Origin: Vibrio stylophorae
GTDB lineage: Bacteria > Pseudomonadota > Gammaproteobacteria > Enterobacterales > Vibrionaceae
Reading direction: 5' to 3'
Length of the DNA stretch: 64,000 nt
Assembly: GCF_921293875.1 (NCBI RefSeq)
Contig: NZ_CAKLDI010000001.1
Coordinates: forward strand, 1,861,915 to 1,925,914
In this document: positions 35,644 through 44,358 of the stretch, piece by piece
Layout of the letters: each line of letters starts with the position of its first letter
Numbering within the stretch: position 1 is the stretch's first letter
Notes under the pieces: model-generated
The model's input: the letters and a program-made list of their open reading frames with translations, nothing else
Databases searched by the model: none
Told to the model about the DNA's origin: nothing
Made by a program: the position numbers and the translations under genes

Positions 35644-35761
35644 CCTCATGATTTGAGGCTAAGCACACGATATATCACTACATTTTGTGTGTTTATGCGG
35701 CTTTCTTTCGCGCTCATCCGCCGTTTTTTTGACTGAAATAGAATTTCTAGGCCTCATGAGG
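35644..35761. promoter_or_regulatory. Two related palindromes upstream of fur
   Basis: CCTCA-TGATT-TGAGG lies at 35644-35658, and CCTCATGAGG at 35752-35761. Both consist of CCTCA and TGAGG arms with different spacing, about 105 bp apart. They may be unrelated to regulation; no known regulator is recognised. Confidence 0.25.
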
Positions 35762-35784
35762 TTTATTGTTTTAGTTTGGTCACT

Positions 35785-35790
35785 TATAAT
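35785..35790 (+). promoter_or_regulatory. Probable -10 of the fur promoter
   Basis: A perfect TATAAT lies at 35785-35790, with TTTATT (35762-35767) at 17-bp distance as a weak -35. The overlapping AT-rich TATAATCAATCGCATT is weakly like a Fur box, consistent with fur autoregulation but not convincing alone. Confidence 0.45.
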
Positions 35791-35849
35791 CAATCGCATT
35801 CAATGAAGCCCGAAACTGCTGCCCTTTCGACAGCCAAAGGAATTGATTC

Positions 35850-36296
35850 ATGTCAGATAATAATCAAGCGCTCAAGCAAGCTGGTTTGAAAGTCACCTTG
35901 CCACGCCTTAAGATTCTTGAGGTACTTCAGCAAGGGGATACAAGCCATATCAGCGCTGAAGATCTATATAAGAAGCTGATCGACCTTGGTGAAGAGATTG
36001 GTCTTGCCACTGTCTACCGTGTGCTCAACCAGTTTGATGATGCTGGGATCGTTACACGTCACCACTTTGAAGGCGGAAAATCTGTATTTGAATTGGCCAC
36101 GCAACAACACCATGACCACTTGGTCTGCTTAGATTGCGGTAAAGTCATTGAATTTTCAGATGAAGTGATTGAACAGCGCCAACGTGAAATCGCAGCACGC
36201 TTTAATGTTCGCCTCACCAACCATAGCCTTTACCTATACGGCCACTGTGCTGATGGGGATTGCAAACGCGACGAAAATGCTCATAACGAGCAATAA
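35850..36296 (+). CDS. fur: Ferric uptake regulator Fur
   Basis: Iron-dependent repressor, 148 residues. The winged-helix DNA-binding half contains LPRLKILEVLQQ and GLATVYRVLNQFDDAGIV; the metal-binding half has HHFEGGKSVFELATQQHHDHLVCLDCGKVIEF, with the histidine-rich regulatory site and the CxxC, and a C-terminal HCADGDC. It likely represses feo and ryhB under iron sufficiency. AAAGGAA precedes the ATG at 35850. Terminators on both sides make it monocistronic. Confidence 0.97.
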   Translation: MSDNNQALKQAGLKVTLPRLKILEVLQQGDTSHISAEDLYKKLIDLGEEIGLATVYRVLNQFDDAGIVTRHHFEGGKSVFELATQQHHDHLVCLDCGKVIEFSDEVIEQRQREIAARFNVRLTNHSLYLYGHCADGDCKRDENAHNEQ

Positions 36297-36313
36297 GTTG
36301 CAGTAATTTGCAG

Positions 36314-36346
36314 AAAAAAGCCGCGCAATTGCGTGGCTTTTTTTTA
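36314..36346 (+). terminator. Rho-independent terminator after fur
   Basis: AAAAAAGCCGCGC, loop AATT, GCGTGGCTTTTTTTT with one G-U pair. Confidence 0.88.
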
Positions 36347-36482
36347 TTTAAAATCAAAGGCGTGCATTAGTTCAAATTTACCGAATCCAAATAGCCGCAG
36401 CCGTTGCCAGCAACTATTATTAACTTCATACTCAATTCGCACGGAAGCATAAGAGTAGAGTTGAGATTGGTGCTAAAACACG

Positions 36483-38099
36483 ATGGCCGATAGTAATAAA
36501 ATCCCAGGATTAAATCGTCTTAGCGTCTTAATTTGCGGTAAAACGCAAAGCGGCTGTAATTTGGTTCGAACCAGTCTTGCCTCACGCTCACCGACCCAAG
36601 TTATCTTGACTCAGCGTCCAGAAGAAGTCCCTCGCCTCATTAATCAAGCCACCTTTGATGTCCTTATCGTCAATGGCGATAAGCCTTTTATTCAGCGGGT
36701 AAGCGAGCAATATCTTTCCGTCAAAGCGCCGATTTTACAGGAGATGAAATTAGCGGTATTGGTGGTGATTGATGAGTCAGAACTAGCGGGTCCCTTACCC
36801 GATCAAGACCGCCAACAGGAGATTGATCTTTGGATTAGCGAACAGCGCATGGGTATCGATAGCGCTTTGTTTGCCCCTTACACCATTGGTGAACTGGTTG
36901 ATTGCTACGACAATGCTGCAACCGCACTCAGTCGGCGAAAAGAGATCTTTATGAAGATCAGAACCATCGTGAAGCGAGCCTCGCTACCCATGGTGCAATA
37001 TCGCGCAGCTAGCTATCTCGCCAATGATACGCGAACCATTACTCTATTTTGCCGTCATTTTAGTGGTAGCGAAGCAACCATTGAATATCTAGAAAAACTC
37101 AGTGACCAAGAAAAGGTGACTGAAAGTTCCATTTGGCTGGCGCGTTACTGTCATGACCACGGTTTTATTGAAAAGGGCTATCGCTACGCAAGTCGTACGC
37201 TGGACAATAACCCCAATCATTTTGATGCCCTGCTCATTGCCGCTAAATCACGCATGATGACTGATCCACAGCAGGCTTTGGAGCTCTATACACGCGCCAT
37301 TGATCGCAGCCCTTTAGATATTCATCATCTTAAAGCATTTTTACAGCTAGCCATTAGCCTAACGGACAAGTCAGCGCTGAGCGCGATTATTATTCAGCTC
37401 TCAGAGCCTGAATATCTAATGCCAAGTTTTCAAGATCTACTGCTATTTTTAATCACCAGCCATAAACTTCTGGAAAAAAAAGGACGGTTTTTAAGAAAGC
37501 ATCTGTCCATTATTCGCGCCACATTTACCGACTCAATGCAGCGTAAACGCACGGTAGCTATGCGCGATTGGCATATTAAATTACTGCTTGGTTTTGCCAT
37601 TTTTAAAACAGCCATGGGTCAATCAAGGCAAGCCTTTAAGCTTTTGCCTTTGATTGATCACAAACTCAGTAAAAGTAACGCTATTGATGAAGAAACCATG
37701 CTGCTCTGCTGCACTTTTTGGTGCTCTCTTGGCGATATGAAGCGAAGTACAGAGTTTCGCGACCAATTAGAGCAGCGGCGCAATCATCTCACCACAGCGC
37801 AGCACAGGCTTTTAGAATTTATCAAACAACGAATCAGCCGCAATCAACGCCTGTATTCTCAGTTATACAAAGAAAATTGCCAGAGCTTTCAAAAAGAGTC
37901 AATTAAGCACTTTATCAAGCAATATCCCATGTGTTACCTCGCACGAACCATGCTGGTTTCATTGCGCTATCGCAACCAAGATACTGATCATGATTATCTG
38001 CGAGATATTCGCAAAGCCATTCGTTACGAACAGGATCCACGCAACCACCAGATCCTCGATCGCCTTTTGAAAAATGCACGCGCTTTGCCTCGAGGTTAA
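36483..38099 (+). CDS. Pseudo-receiver/TPR protein
   Basis: A 538-residue cytoplasmic protein. The N-terminal part (about 12-150) follows the receiver fold, but the phospho-acceptor position is Asn64 (FDVLIVNGDKPF) and the conserved Lys is Ala131 (LFAPYTIGELV), so it should not be phosphorylated. The rest is helical and TPR-like (ASRTLDNNPNHFDALLIAAKSRMMTDPQQALELYTRAIDRSPL, about 235-280, is the clearest repeat). Receiver-plus-TPR proteins exist in vibrios (VieB type) and usually act by protein binding. A PilZ gene follows after 4 bp, suggesting cyclic di-GMP signalling, adhesion or motility. Function is not known. Confidence 0.8.
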   Translation: MADSNKIPGLNRLSVLICGKTQSGCNLVRTSLASRSPTQVILTQRPEEVPRLINQATFDVLIVNGDKPFIQRVSEQYLSVKAPILQEMKLAVLVVIDESELAGPLPDQDRQQEIDLWISEQRMGIDSALFAPYTIGELVDCYDNAATALSRRKEIFMKIRTIVKRASLPMVQYRAASYLANDTRTITLFCRHFSGSEATIEYLEKLSDQEKVTESSIWLARYCHDHGFIEKGYRYASRTLDNNPNHFDALLIAAKSRMMTDPQQALELYTRAIDRSPLDIHHLKAFLQLAISLTDKSALSAIIIQLSEPEYLMPSFQDLLLFLITSHKLLEKKGRFLRKHLSIIRATFTDSMQRKRTVAMRDWHIKLLLGFAIFKTAMGQSRQAFKLLPLIDHKLSKSNAIDEETMLLCCTFWCSLGDMKRSTEFRDQLEQRRNHLTTAQHRLLEFIKQRISRNQRLYSQLYKENCQSFQKESIKHFIKQYPMCYLARTMLVSLRYRNQDTDHDYLRDIRKAIRYEQDPRNHQILDRLLKNARALPRG

Positions 38100-38103
38100 C
38101 CCT

Positions 38104-38496
38104 ATGCATGAACGAAAAGAACACCGCTATCTACTGCAAACCCCTATGCCAGCTCAGCTTAAAAGGGGATGGTTTCGACGTACATCCGTCATTTTGGTCG
38201 ATATCTCCATCGACGGGCTAGCCATTGCTTGTGAAAAAGCACTGCCTAAAAATACACAACTCGAGTTTCACCTCAAACTCGGCACGCAAAAACTCACCAT
38301 CACTGGAGAAGTGATCTATCAAATGGGGTTTGGCGATCGCGCGCGTTATGGCGTGCAACTGCAGCCAGCGCTCTCTCTTGAGACACTCAACCTATTCTCG
38401 CCCTATTTCAATGAAGAAGATCGCATCATTTTGCAAAACGAACGCCTCCTCTCACTGGGCGATCAATTAAACTGCGACGATGGATGCAATACATAG
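38104..38496 (+). CDS. PilZ domain protein
   Basis: A 130-residue single-domain PilZ protein. Both cyclic di-GMP-binding motifs are intact: RxxxR (Arg4 to Arg8, RKEHR) and DxSxxG (Asp33-Ile-Ser35-Ile-Asp-Gly38). The remaining beta strands (LEFHLKLGTQKLTITGEVIYQ, YGVQLQP) fit the barrel. I start at 38104 after GAGGT; the frame runs ten codons further up inside the previous gene. It is 4 bp after the pseudo-receiver gene, so the two proteins probably work together. Confidence 0.88.
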   Translation: MHERKEHRYLLQTPMPAQLKRGWFRRTSVILVDISIDGLAIACEKALPKNTQLEFHLKLGTQKLTITGEVIYQMGFGDRARYGVQLQPALSLETLNLFSPYFNEEDRIILQNERLLSLGDQLNCDDGCNT

Positions 38497-38554
38497 CGAG
38501 CATAGAAAGCTATCAGAGTGCGTAGATAGACATGCAGAGATAGATCAAAGGGCA

Positions 38555-38587
38555 TAAAAAAAGCCATGGCAATCGCCATGGCTTTTT
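38555..38587. terminator. Bidirectional terminator between the PilZ gene and glnS
   Basis: AAAAAAAGCCATGGC, loop AATC, GCCATGGCTTTTT. A and T runs at both sides serve the two convergent genes. Confidence 0.9.
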
Positions 38588-38603
38588 CACATTATGCAAT
38601 CAA

Positions 38604-40271
38604 TTAATCTTGGCCTTCAATTTTCGCCCAAGTATCGCGCAAGCCTACGGTACGGTTAAATACCAAATGCTCTGCAGATGCATCTTTATTGTCTAAGCAG
38701 AAGTAACCCATACGCTCAAACTGGAAGCCTGACTCAGCCACCGCATGTTGCAAGCTAGGCTCAACAAAGCCTTGGCATAGCGTCAATGATTCAGGGTTGA
38801 TCACTGATGTGAAATCTTCCGCGGCACCTGGGTTTGGTACAGTAAACAGACGATCATACAGACGAATTTCAGCAGCAAGACCTTGCTCTGCACTCACCCA
38901 GTGGATAACGCCTTTCACTTTACGCCCATCGGCTGGGTTTTTGCCCAAGGTTTCTGGATCGTAGCTACAGAAAATTGTGGTGATTTCGCCATTCGCATCT
39001 TTTTCAATACGCTCAGCTTTAATCACATAAGCACCACGAAGACGCACTTCTTTACCAAGCACAAGGCGCTTGTACTTCTTATTCGCTTCTTCACGGAAGT
39101 CTTCACGCTCAATCCAAAGCTCACGGCTAAATGGAACCTCACGGCTGCCCATTTCAGGTTTATTTGGATGATTGGCAATGTTCAAGACTTCAGTATCGCC
39201 AAAGTTCTCAATCACCAATTTCACAGGATCAAGTACAGCCATGGCACGTGGCGCGTTTTCGTTTAAGTCATCACGAATACAAGACTCAAGTGAACCAAAC
39301 TCAATCATGTTATCTTGCTTGGTCACACCGATACGCTTACAGAACTCACGCATAGATGCAGGTGTAAAGCCACGGCGGCGCAGGCCAGAAATAGTTGGCA
39401 TGCGTGGGTCATCCCAGCCGTTTACCAACTTGTCAGTCACAAGTTGATTCAGCTTACGCTTAGACATCACGGTGTATTCAAGATTTAGACGGCTGAATTC
39501 ATACTGACGTGGGTGGCAAGGAATCGAGATGTTATCTAACACCCAGTCATACAAACGGCGGTTATCTTGGAACTCAAGGGTACAAATTGAGTGAGTGATC
39601 CCTTCCAGCGCATCGGAAATACAGTGGGTGAAATCGTACATTGGGTAGATGCACCATGCATCACCGGTTTGGTGGTGGTGGGCAAATTTAATACGATAAA
39701 TCACAGGATCGCGCATCACAATGAAGGATGAGGCCATATCAATTTTGGCACGCAAACAGGCTTTACCTTCTTCGATTTCACCTGCACGCATCTTGGCAAA
39801 AAGCGCCAAGTTTTCTTCAACGCTACGGTCACGGTAAGGGCTGTTTTTGCCAGGCTGACTCAAAGTACCACGATATTCGCGGATCTCTTCAGGGGTCAGC
39901 TCATCAACATAAGCAAGGCCTTTTTCGATCAGCTCAATGGCATAGCCATGAAGCTGCTCAAAATAATCAGATGAGTAGCAAATATCGCCACTCCAGTGAA
40001 AACCAAGCCACTCAACATCACGCTTGATTGATTCAACGTATTCGATGTCTTCTTTAGCGGGGTTGGTATCGTCAAAACGAAGGTTGCACTGACCCTGATA
40101 ATCCTGCGCAATGCCAAAGTTCAAGCAAATTGATTTCGCATGGCCAATGTGCAAATAACCATTTGGCTCTGGCGGGAAACGGGTATGGATCGCATTGTGC
40201 TTTCCAGTGCGCAAATCTTCATCGATGATTTGACGAATAAAGTTAGTCGGGCGAGCTTCGCAGTCACTCAT
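38604..40271 (-). CDS. glnS: Glutaminyl-tRNA synthetase
   Basis: Class I synthetase charging tRNA-Gln, 555 residues. The HIGH motif is in [18 protein letters not shown] and the KMSKS-equivalent is [32 protein letters not shown] is typical of GlnS rather than GltX, and a C-terminal anticodon-binding beta-barrel follows ([17 protein letters not shown]). The ATG at 40271 is preceded by AGGGGTG. It lies next to nagE in the same direction, as in vibrios and enterics. Confidence 0.97.
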   Translation of the reverse strand: MSDCEARPTNFIRQIIDEDLRTGKHNAIHTRFPPEPNGYLHIGHAKSICLNFGIAQDYQGQCNLRFDDTNPAKEDIEYVESIKRDVEWLGFHWSGDICYSSDYFEQLHGYAIELIEKGLAYVDELTPEEIREYRGTLSQPGKNSPYRDRSVEENLALFAKMRAGEIEEGKACLRAKIDMASSFIVMRDPVIYRIKFAHHHQTGDAWCIYPMYDFTHCISDALEGITHSICTLEFQDNRRLYDWVLDNISIPCHPRQYEFSRLNLEYTVMSKRKLNQLVTDKLVNGWDDPRMPTISGLRRRGFTPASMREFCKRIGVTKQDNMIEFGSLESCIRDDLNENAPRAMAVLDPVKLVIENFGDTEVLNIANHPNKPEMGSREVPFSRELWIEREDFREEANKKYKRLVLGKEVRLRGAYVIKAERIEKDANGEITTIFCSYDPETLGKNPADGRKVKGVIHWVSAEQGLAAEIRLYDRLFTVPNPGAAEDFTSVINPESLTLCQGFVEPSLQHAVAESGFQFERMGYFCLDNKDASAEHLVFNRTVGLRDTWAKIEGQD

Positions 40272-40406
40272 TTAAACACCCCTAAAAGACAGTTTGAGAT
40301 AGCTGGTAATCATCCCCCATTGTCGTCACACAGACAATAATAAGCAAGGGAGCAATGCGCTAATTGGATAAAAAGAAGTCAGTTTCTTGCCCATTTCGGC
40401 ATAAAT

Positions 40407-40437
40407 AAAAGCGGCGCTCACAGAGCGCCGCTTTTTA
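40407..40437 (-). terminator. Terminator after nagE
   Basis: AAAAGCGGCGCTC, loop ACA, GAGCGCCGCTTTTT. On the minus strand the stem is followed by TTTTATTTAT, ending nagE before glnS. Confidence 0.85.
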
Positions 40438-40459
40438 TGCAATCAAATCAATGATTGAA

Positions 40460-42139
40460 TTATGGCAATTCAACGTCTGATAGGTCGTCAGAAGCTGGAA
40501 TTTGCTTCATTTGACCAGCAACGATTTCTGCCAAAGGACCAAGAATGACTTGTAGGTTTTGCTCACCTAGTTTAACCACACCAGCTGCACCAAGTGCTTT
40601 TAGCTGTGCTTCATCAACGATGCTGCGATCGTTTAGTGTCAAACGTAGACGAGTGATACATGCATCGATGCTTGCAAGGTTACCGTGGCCACCAAGTGCT
40701 TTTAGGTATTGCTTCGCAAGTTGCGCAGTATCAGAAGAACCTTGTTGTTTCGCTGGCGCTGCGTCTGCAGTTGCATCTTCACGACCAGGTGTTTTTAGGT
40801 TCAATGCTGAGATTAGCGCGCGGAAACCGAAGTAGTATAGCGCTGCAAATACAACACCTTGAACCAATAGCATGTATGGTTGGTGCGCTACTGGTAGTTT
40901 AGAAGACAAGATAAAGTCAACCAAACCAGCACTAAAGCCAAAGCCAGCAGTCCACTGCATCATTGAAGCAAACGCAAGTGATAGACCAGTTAGGATTGCG
41001 TGGAATACATAAAGTACAGGCGCAAGGAACATGAATGAGAATTCTAGCGGCTCAGTTACACCAGTAAAGAATGATGCAAAGCCAGCAGCTAGCATGATTG
41101 AACCCACTTGCTCACGGTTCTCAGGCTTAGCAGCGTGATACATTGCAAGTGCACCTGCAGGTAGACCAAACATCATGATTGGGAAGAAACCACCCATATA
41201 GCGGCCAATTTCGCCCACTAGACCAAGCTTGGTTGCACCTTCGATAGCAAGGATTGAACCATCGTCAGCTAGCGTCACAACACCAGTACCTGCAGCATAT
41301 TTCACGCCATCAAGTACTGGACCTGCGTTCCAGAAGTTACCTAGATCGTTAATATTCGCAAGGTCGAACCAGAATACTGCGTTCAATGCGTGGTGTAGAC
41401 CAACAGGAATCAATAGACGGTTTGCAAAGCCATAGATACCAGCGCCTACAGAACCCATATTCACGATTGATTCACCAAATACAACAAGCGCGTTGAAGAT
41501 TGGAGGCCAAATGAACATCATCGCAAATGCAAGAACGATCATTGCAACAGAAGTAAGGATTGGAACCAAACGCTTACCACTGAAGAATGCCAACGCTTTT
41601 GGTAGTTCAACCTGGCTAAAGCGGTTGTAGATAGAAGCAGTGATTGCACCAACCAAGATACCAGTGAACTGGTTTACAACTTTGCTGAATGCAAATGCAA
41701 TTGGTTTCCAAGCATCTTGCGCAGCTGCTAGAGCAACTTTTAGCTCAGCAACATTACTTGCACCGGCTTTCACCGCTGCATCAAGTGCTGCTTGTGCTTC
41801 ATTTAGCGCTGTTGCTGCTGGTAAAAGGCTAATACCTTGAACAACTGCTGGATCTAAAAGTGTTTTGAAAACGTAGTAGCCAACTAGACCCGCAAGAGCA
41901 GCTGCACCGTCTTTGTCTTTAGACATACCGTAGGCAACACCCACAGCAAATAGCCAAGACATGTTATCAATAATGGCAGCACCACTCTTGATAAGTAGCA
42001 TTGCTAGAGGGCTGTTCGCACCCCAGCCTGTTGGGTCGATCCAATAACCGATACCCATCAAAATTGCCGCAGCAGGTAGAACCGCTACTGGCACCATCAA
42101 CGCACGACCGATGCGCTGCAAGTATCCAAGAATATTCAC
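40460..42139 (-). CDS. nagE: N-acetylglucosamine PTS permease, EIICB (NagE)
   Basis: Imports and phosphorylates GlcNAc to GlcNAc-6-phosphate. The 559 residues contain a membrane IIC domain (about 1-440) and a C-terminal IIB domain with the phospho-cysteine in IDACITRLRLTL. There is no IIA domain, unlike the E. coli fusion, so phosphate must come from a separate IIA-Glc protein. An Ala-rich insertion at about 105-145 (ATALNEAQAALDAAVKAGAS and following) is absent from the E. coli protein. Translation starts at GTG 42139 after GGGGGA. Divergent from nagB with CRP-like sites between. Confidence 0.95.
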   Translation of the reverse strand: MNILGYLQRIGRALMVPVAVLPAAAILMGIGYWIDPTGWGANSPLAMLLIKSGAAIIDNMSWLFAVGVAYGMSKDKDGAAALAGLVGYYVFKTLLDPAVVQGISLLPAATALNEAQAALDAAVKAGASNVAELKVALAAAQDAWKPIAFAFSKVVNQFTGILVGAITASIYNRFSQVELPKALAFFSGKRLVPILTSVAMIVLAFAMMFIWPPIFNALVVFGESIVNMGSVGAGIYGFANRLLIPVGLHHALNAVFWFDLANINDLGNFWNAGPVLDGVKYAAGTGVVTLADDGSILAIEGATKLGLVGEIGRYMGGFFPIMMFGLPAGALAMYHAAKPENREQVGSIMLAAGFASFFTGVTEPLEFSFMFLAPVLYVFHAILTGLSLAFASMMQWTAGFGFSAGLVDFILSSKLPVAHQPYMLLVQGVVFAALYYFGFRALISALNLKTPGREDATADAAPAKQQGSSDTAQLAKQYLKALGGHGNLASIDACITRLRLTLNDRSIVDEAQLKALGAAGVVKLGEQNLQVILGPLAEIVAGQMKQIPASDDLSDVELP

Positions 42140-42179
42140 CGTTGTTTCCCCCTATGGTTTTCTTAGATTCGTATCTTGA

Positions 42180-42195
42180 TGTGATCTAGCTCAAA
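42180..42195. promoter_or_regulatory. CRP-like site near nagE
   Basis: TGTGA-TCTAGC-TCAAA matches the CRP consensus TGTGA-N6-TCACA at eight of ten positions. It lies about 40 bp before the nagE start, in the nagE-nagB control region. Confidence 0.5.
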
Positions 42196-42265
42196 GGCCA
42201 GTTCTCATCAAGTCTGGGCCAGTTTATGACATTAATTTTGCGGAGCAAATTAAAACCTTTTCATT

Positions 42266-42281
42266 TGTGATCATTGTCACT
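42266..42281. promoter_or_regulatory. Strong CRP-like site in the nagE-nagB region
   Basis: TGTGA-TCATTG-TCACT matches the CRP consensus at nine of ten positions. In E. coli the nagE-nagB region is likewise activated by CRP and repressed by NagC. Confidence 0.7.
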
Positions 42282-42317
42282 GGCTACAACCATGATCAGA
42301 CGATTTTGCTAGCCCGC

Positions 42318-42337
42318 TCATAAAACTTATTTTATGA
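42318..42337. promoter_or_regulatory. Perfect inverted repeat, candidate NagC operator
   Basis: TCATAAAA (42318-42325), spacer CTTA, TTTTATGA (42330-42337). The AT-rich 20-bp dyad lies between the strong CRP site and nagB. NagC operators are AT-rich palindromes of about this length, so it is the best candidate operator here; the match to the NagC consensus was not computed. A second AT-rich stretch (42371-42389) could hold another. Confidence 0.5.
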
Positions 42338-42399
42338 TACGAACTAAGGTCGATTGATGGCCGTATTCATTGATTTATTTTATTTATTAGAGGTGTCTT

Positions 42400-43200
42400 G
42401 TGAGACTTATCCCTGTTGAATCTGCAAAAGAAGTTGGTCTATGGTCTGCGCGTTATATCGCTGATCGCATTAATGCTTTTAACCCAACTGCTGATCGTCC
42501 ATTCGTTCTAGGTCTGCCAACTGGTGGTACACCACTATCTACTTACCGTCGTCTTATCGAGCTATATAAAGCAGGCGAAGTAAGCTTCAAACACGTTGTT
42601 ACTTTCAACATGGATGAGTACATCGGTCTACCTGCAGAGCACCCAGAGTCATACCGTAGCTTCATGTACAACAACTTCTTTAGTCACATCGACATTCAAG
42701 AAGAAAACATCAACCTACTGAACGGTAACACTGACGACCACGCTGCAGAATGCCAACGTTACGAAGACAAAATTAAGTCTTACGGCCGCATCAACCTATT
42801 CATGGGTGGCGTGGGTAACGATGGTCACATCGCATTTAACGAGCCTGCGTCTTCTCTATCTTCACGCACTCGTATCAAAACTTTGACTGAAGATACTCGC
42901 ATCGCGAACTCTCGCTTCTTTGATGGCGACATGGATCAAGTGCCTAAGTACGCACTAACTATCGGTGTAGGTACACTACTTGACGCAGAAGAGATCATGA
43001 TTCTGATCACTGGCCACAACAAAGCGCTTGCACTAGAAGCAGCAGTTGAAGGTGCAGTAAACCACCTATGGACTGTATCTGCACTGCAACTTCACCCTAA
43101 ATCACTGATTGTGTGTGACGAGCCTTCAACGCAAGAGCTAAAAGTGAAGACTGTAAAATACTTCCAAGAGCTTGAGCGCGATAACATCAACAACCTTTAA
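42400..43200 (+). CDS. nagB: Glucosamine-6-phosphate deaminase
   Basis: Converts glucosamine-6-phosphate to fructose-6-phosphate and ammonia, the last step of GlcNAc catabolism. The 266-residue protein is close to the E. coli enzyme throughout: [23 protein letters not shown] (catalytic Asp) and [19 protein letters not shown] (catalytic His). Translation starts at GTG 42400, 7 bases after AGAGG. Codon use is strongly biased to optimal codons. First gene of nagBAC. Confidence 0.97.
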   Translation: MRLIPVESAKEVGLWSARYIADRINAFNPTADRPFVLGLPTGGTPLSTYRRLIELYKAGEVSFKHVVTFNMDEYIGLPAEHPESYRSFMYNNFFSHIDIQEENINLLNGNTDDHAAECQRYEDKIKSYGRINLFMGGVGNDGHIAFNEPASSLSSRTRIKTLTEDTRIANSRFFDGDMDQVPKYALTIGVGTLLDAEEIMILITGHNKALALEAAVEGAVNHLWTVSALQLHPKSLIVCDEPSTQELKVKTVKYFQELERDNINNL

Positions 43201-43212
43201 TTGGGATTTGAT

Positions 43213-44349
43213 ATGTACGCATTAGTAAACTGCCGAATCTACACAGGTCATGATGTATATAACGATCATGCAGTGGTTGTAGACGGCGATAAAATTGCAG
43301 CGGTTTGCCCAGTATCAGAGCTTGATGCTGGCATCAAAACCATTGATCTAGACGGCGCAAACCTAAGCGCCGGCTTTATCGACCTACAGCTAAACGGCTG
43401 TGGCGGCGTGATGCTCAACGATGAAATCACCGTTGACACCATTCAAACTATGCATCGCACCAACGTGCGTTTTGGTTGTACTAGCTTTTTGCCAACACTC
43501 ATCACTTCTTCTGATGAGGATATGAAAAAAGCGATCGAAGTTGCCCGTGAATACCACGCAACTTACGCCAACCAATCACTTGGCTTGCACCTTGAAGGTC
43601 CTTACCTCAGCATGGAGCGTAAAGGCATTCATAACGCAGACTATGTTCGTAAATCAGAGCAACACATGATTGATATCATCTGTGATAGCACTGATGTGGT
43701 GACCAAGGTAACACTGGCACCTGAGCAAAACCCAATTGAGCATATTGAGCAACTGGCCAAAGCTGGTGTTGTTGTCTCTGTGGGCCACACCAGTGGTACC
43801 TATGCAGATGCACGTCGTGGCTTTGCAGCGGGCGCAACTTTTGCAACGCACCTATATAACGCCATGACCCCAACTCAGGGTCGTGAGCCAGGTGTGGTTG
43901 GTGCGATTTTGGACACAGCAGAAGTCTACGCAGGTATCATCGTTGATGGTTTCCACGTTGATTTTGCAAACGTTCGTATGGCGCACAAGCTGAAAGGTGA
44001 AAAACTCGTATTGGTTACTGACGCAACTGCACCAGTGGGTACCGATATGGAGTATTTCATCTTCGTTGGTAAAAAAGTTTACTACCGCGATGGCAAATGT
44101 ATCGATGAAAACGGTACACTTGGCGGTTCCGCTTTGACCATGATTGAAGCAGTTGAAAATACTGTAGAAAAAGTAGGCATCGACCTTCACGAAACCATCC
44201 GTATGGCCACCCTCTACCCTGCTCGCGCAATTAAGGTAGATGATCGCCTTGGTCTTGTGAAAAAAGGCTATATTGCCAACTTGGCCATCTTCGATCGTGA
44301 CTACAAGGTTAAAGCCACTGTCGTAAACGGCGAATACGAACAACACTAA
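43213..44349 (+). CDS. nagA: N-acetylglucosamine-6-phosphate deacetylase
   Basis: Removes acetate from GlcNAc-6-phosphate to give the NagB substrate. The 378-residue amidohydrolase has [20 protein letters not shown] (metal-binding Glu), [19 protein letters not shown] and [10 protein letters not shown] (catalytic Asp). An in-frame TTG at 43201 touches the nagB stop, but ATG 43213 ([12 protein letters not shown]) after TTGGGAT matches the family start. Second gene of nagBAC. Confidence 0.96.
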   Translation: MYALVNCRIYTGHDVYNDHAVVVDGDKIAAVCPVSELDAGIKTIDLDGANLSAGFIDLQLNGCGGVMLNDEITVDTIQTMHRTNVRFGCTSFLPTLITSSDEDMKKAIEVAREYHATYANQSLGLHLEGPYLSMERKGIHNADYVRKSEQHMIDIICDSTDVVTKVTLAPEQNPIEHIEQLAKAGVVVSVGHTSGTYADARRGFAAGATFATHLYNAMTPTQGREPGVVGAILDTAEVYAGIIVDGFHVDFANVRMAHKLKGEKLVLVTDATAPVGTDMEYFIFVGKKVYYRDGKCIDENGTLGGSALTMIEAVENTVEKVGIDLHETIRMATLYPARAIKVDDRLGLVKKGYIANLAIFDRDYKVKATVVNGEYEQH

Positions 44350-44358
44350 GAGAGACCT

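Noticed and set aside
36314-36346. Attenuator or riboswitch downstream of fur
   Set aside because: A simple terminator explains it; no leader peptide or alternative pairing is visible, and the next gene begins about 140 bp further on.
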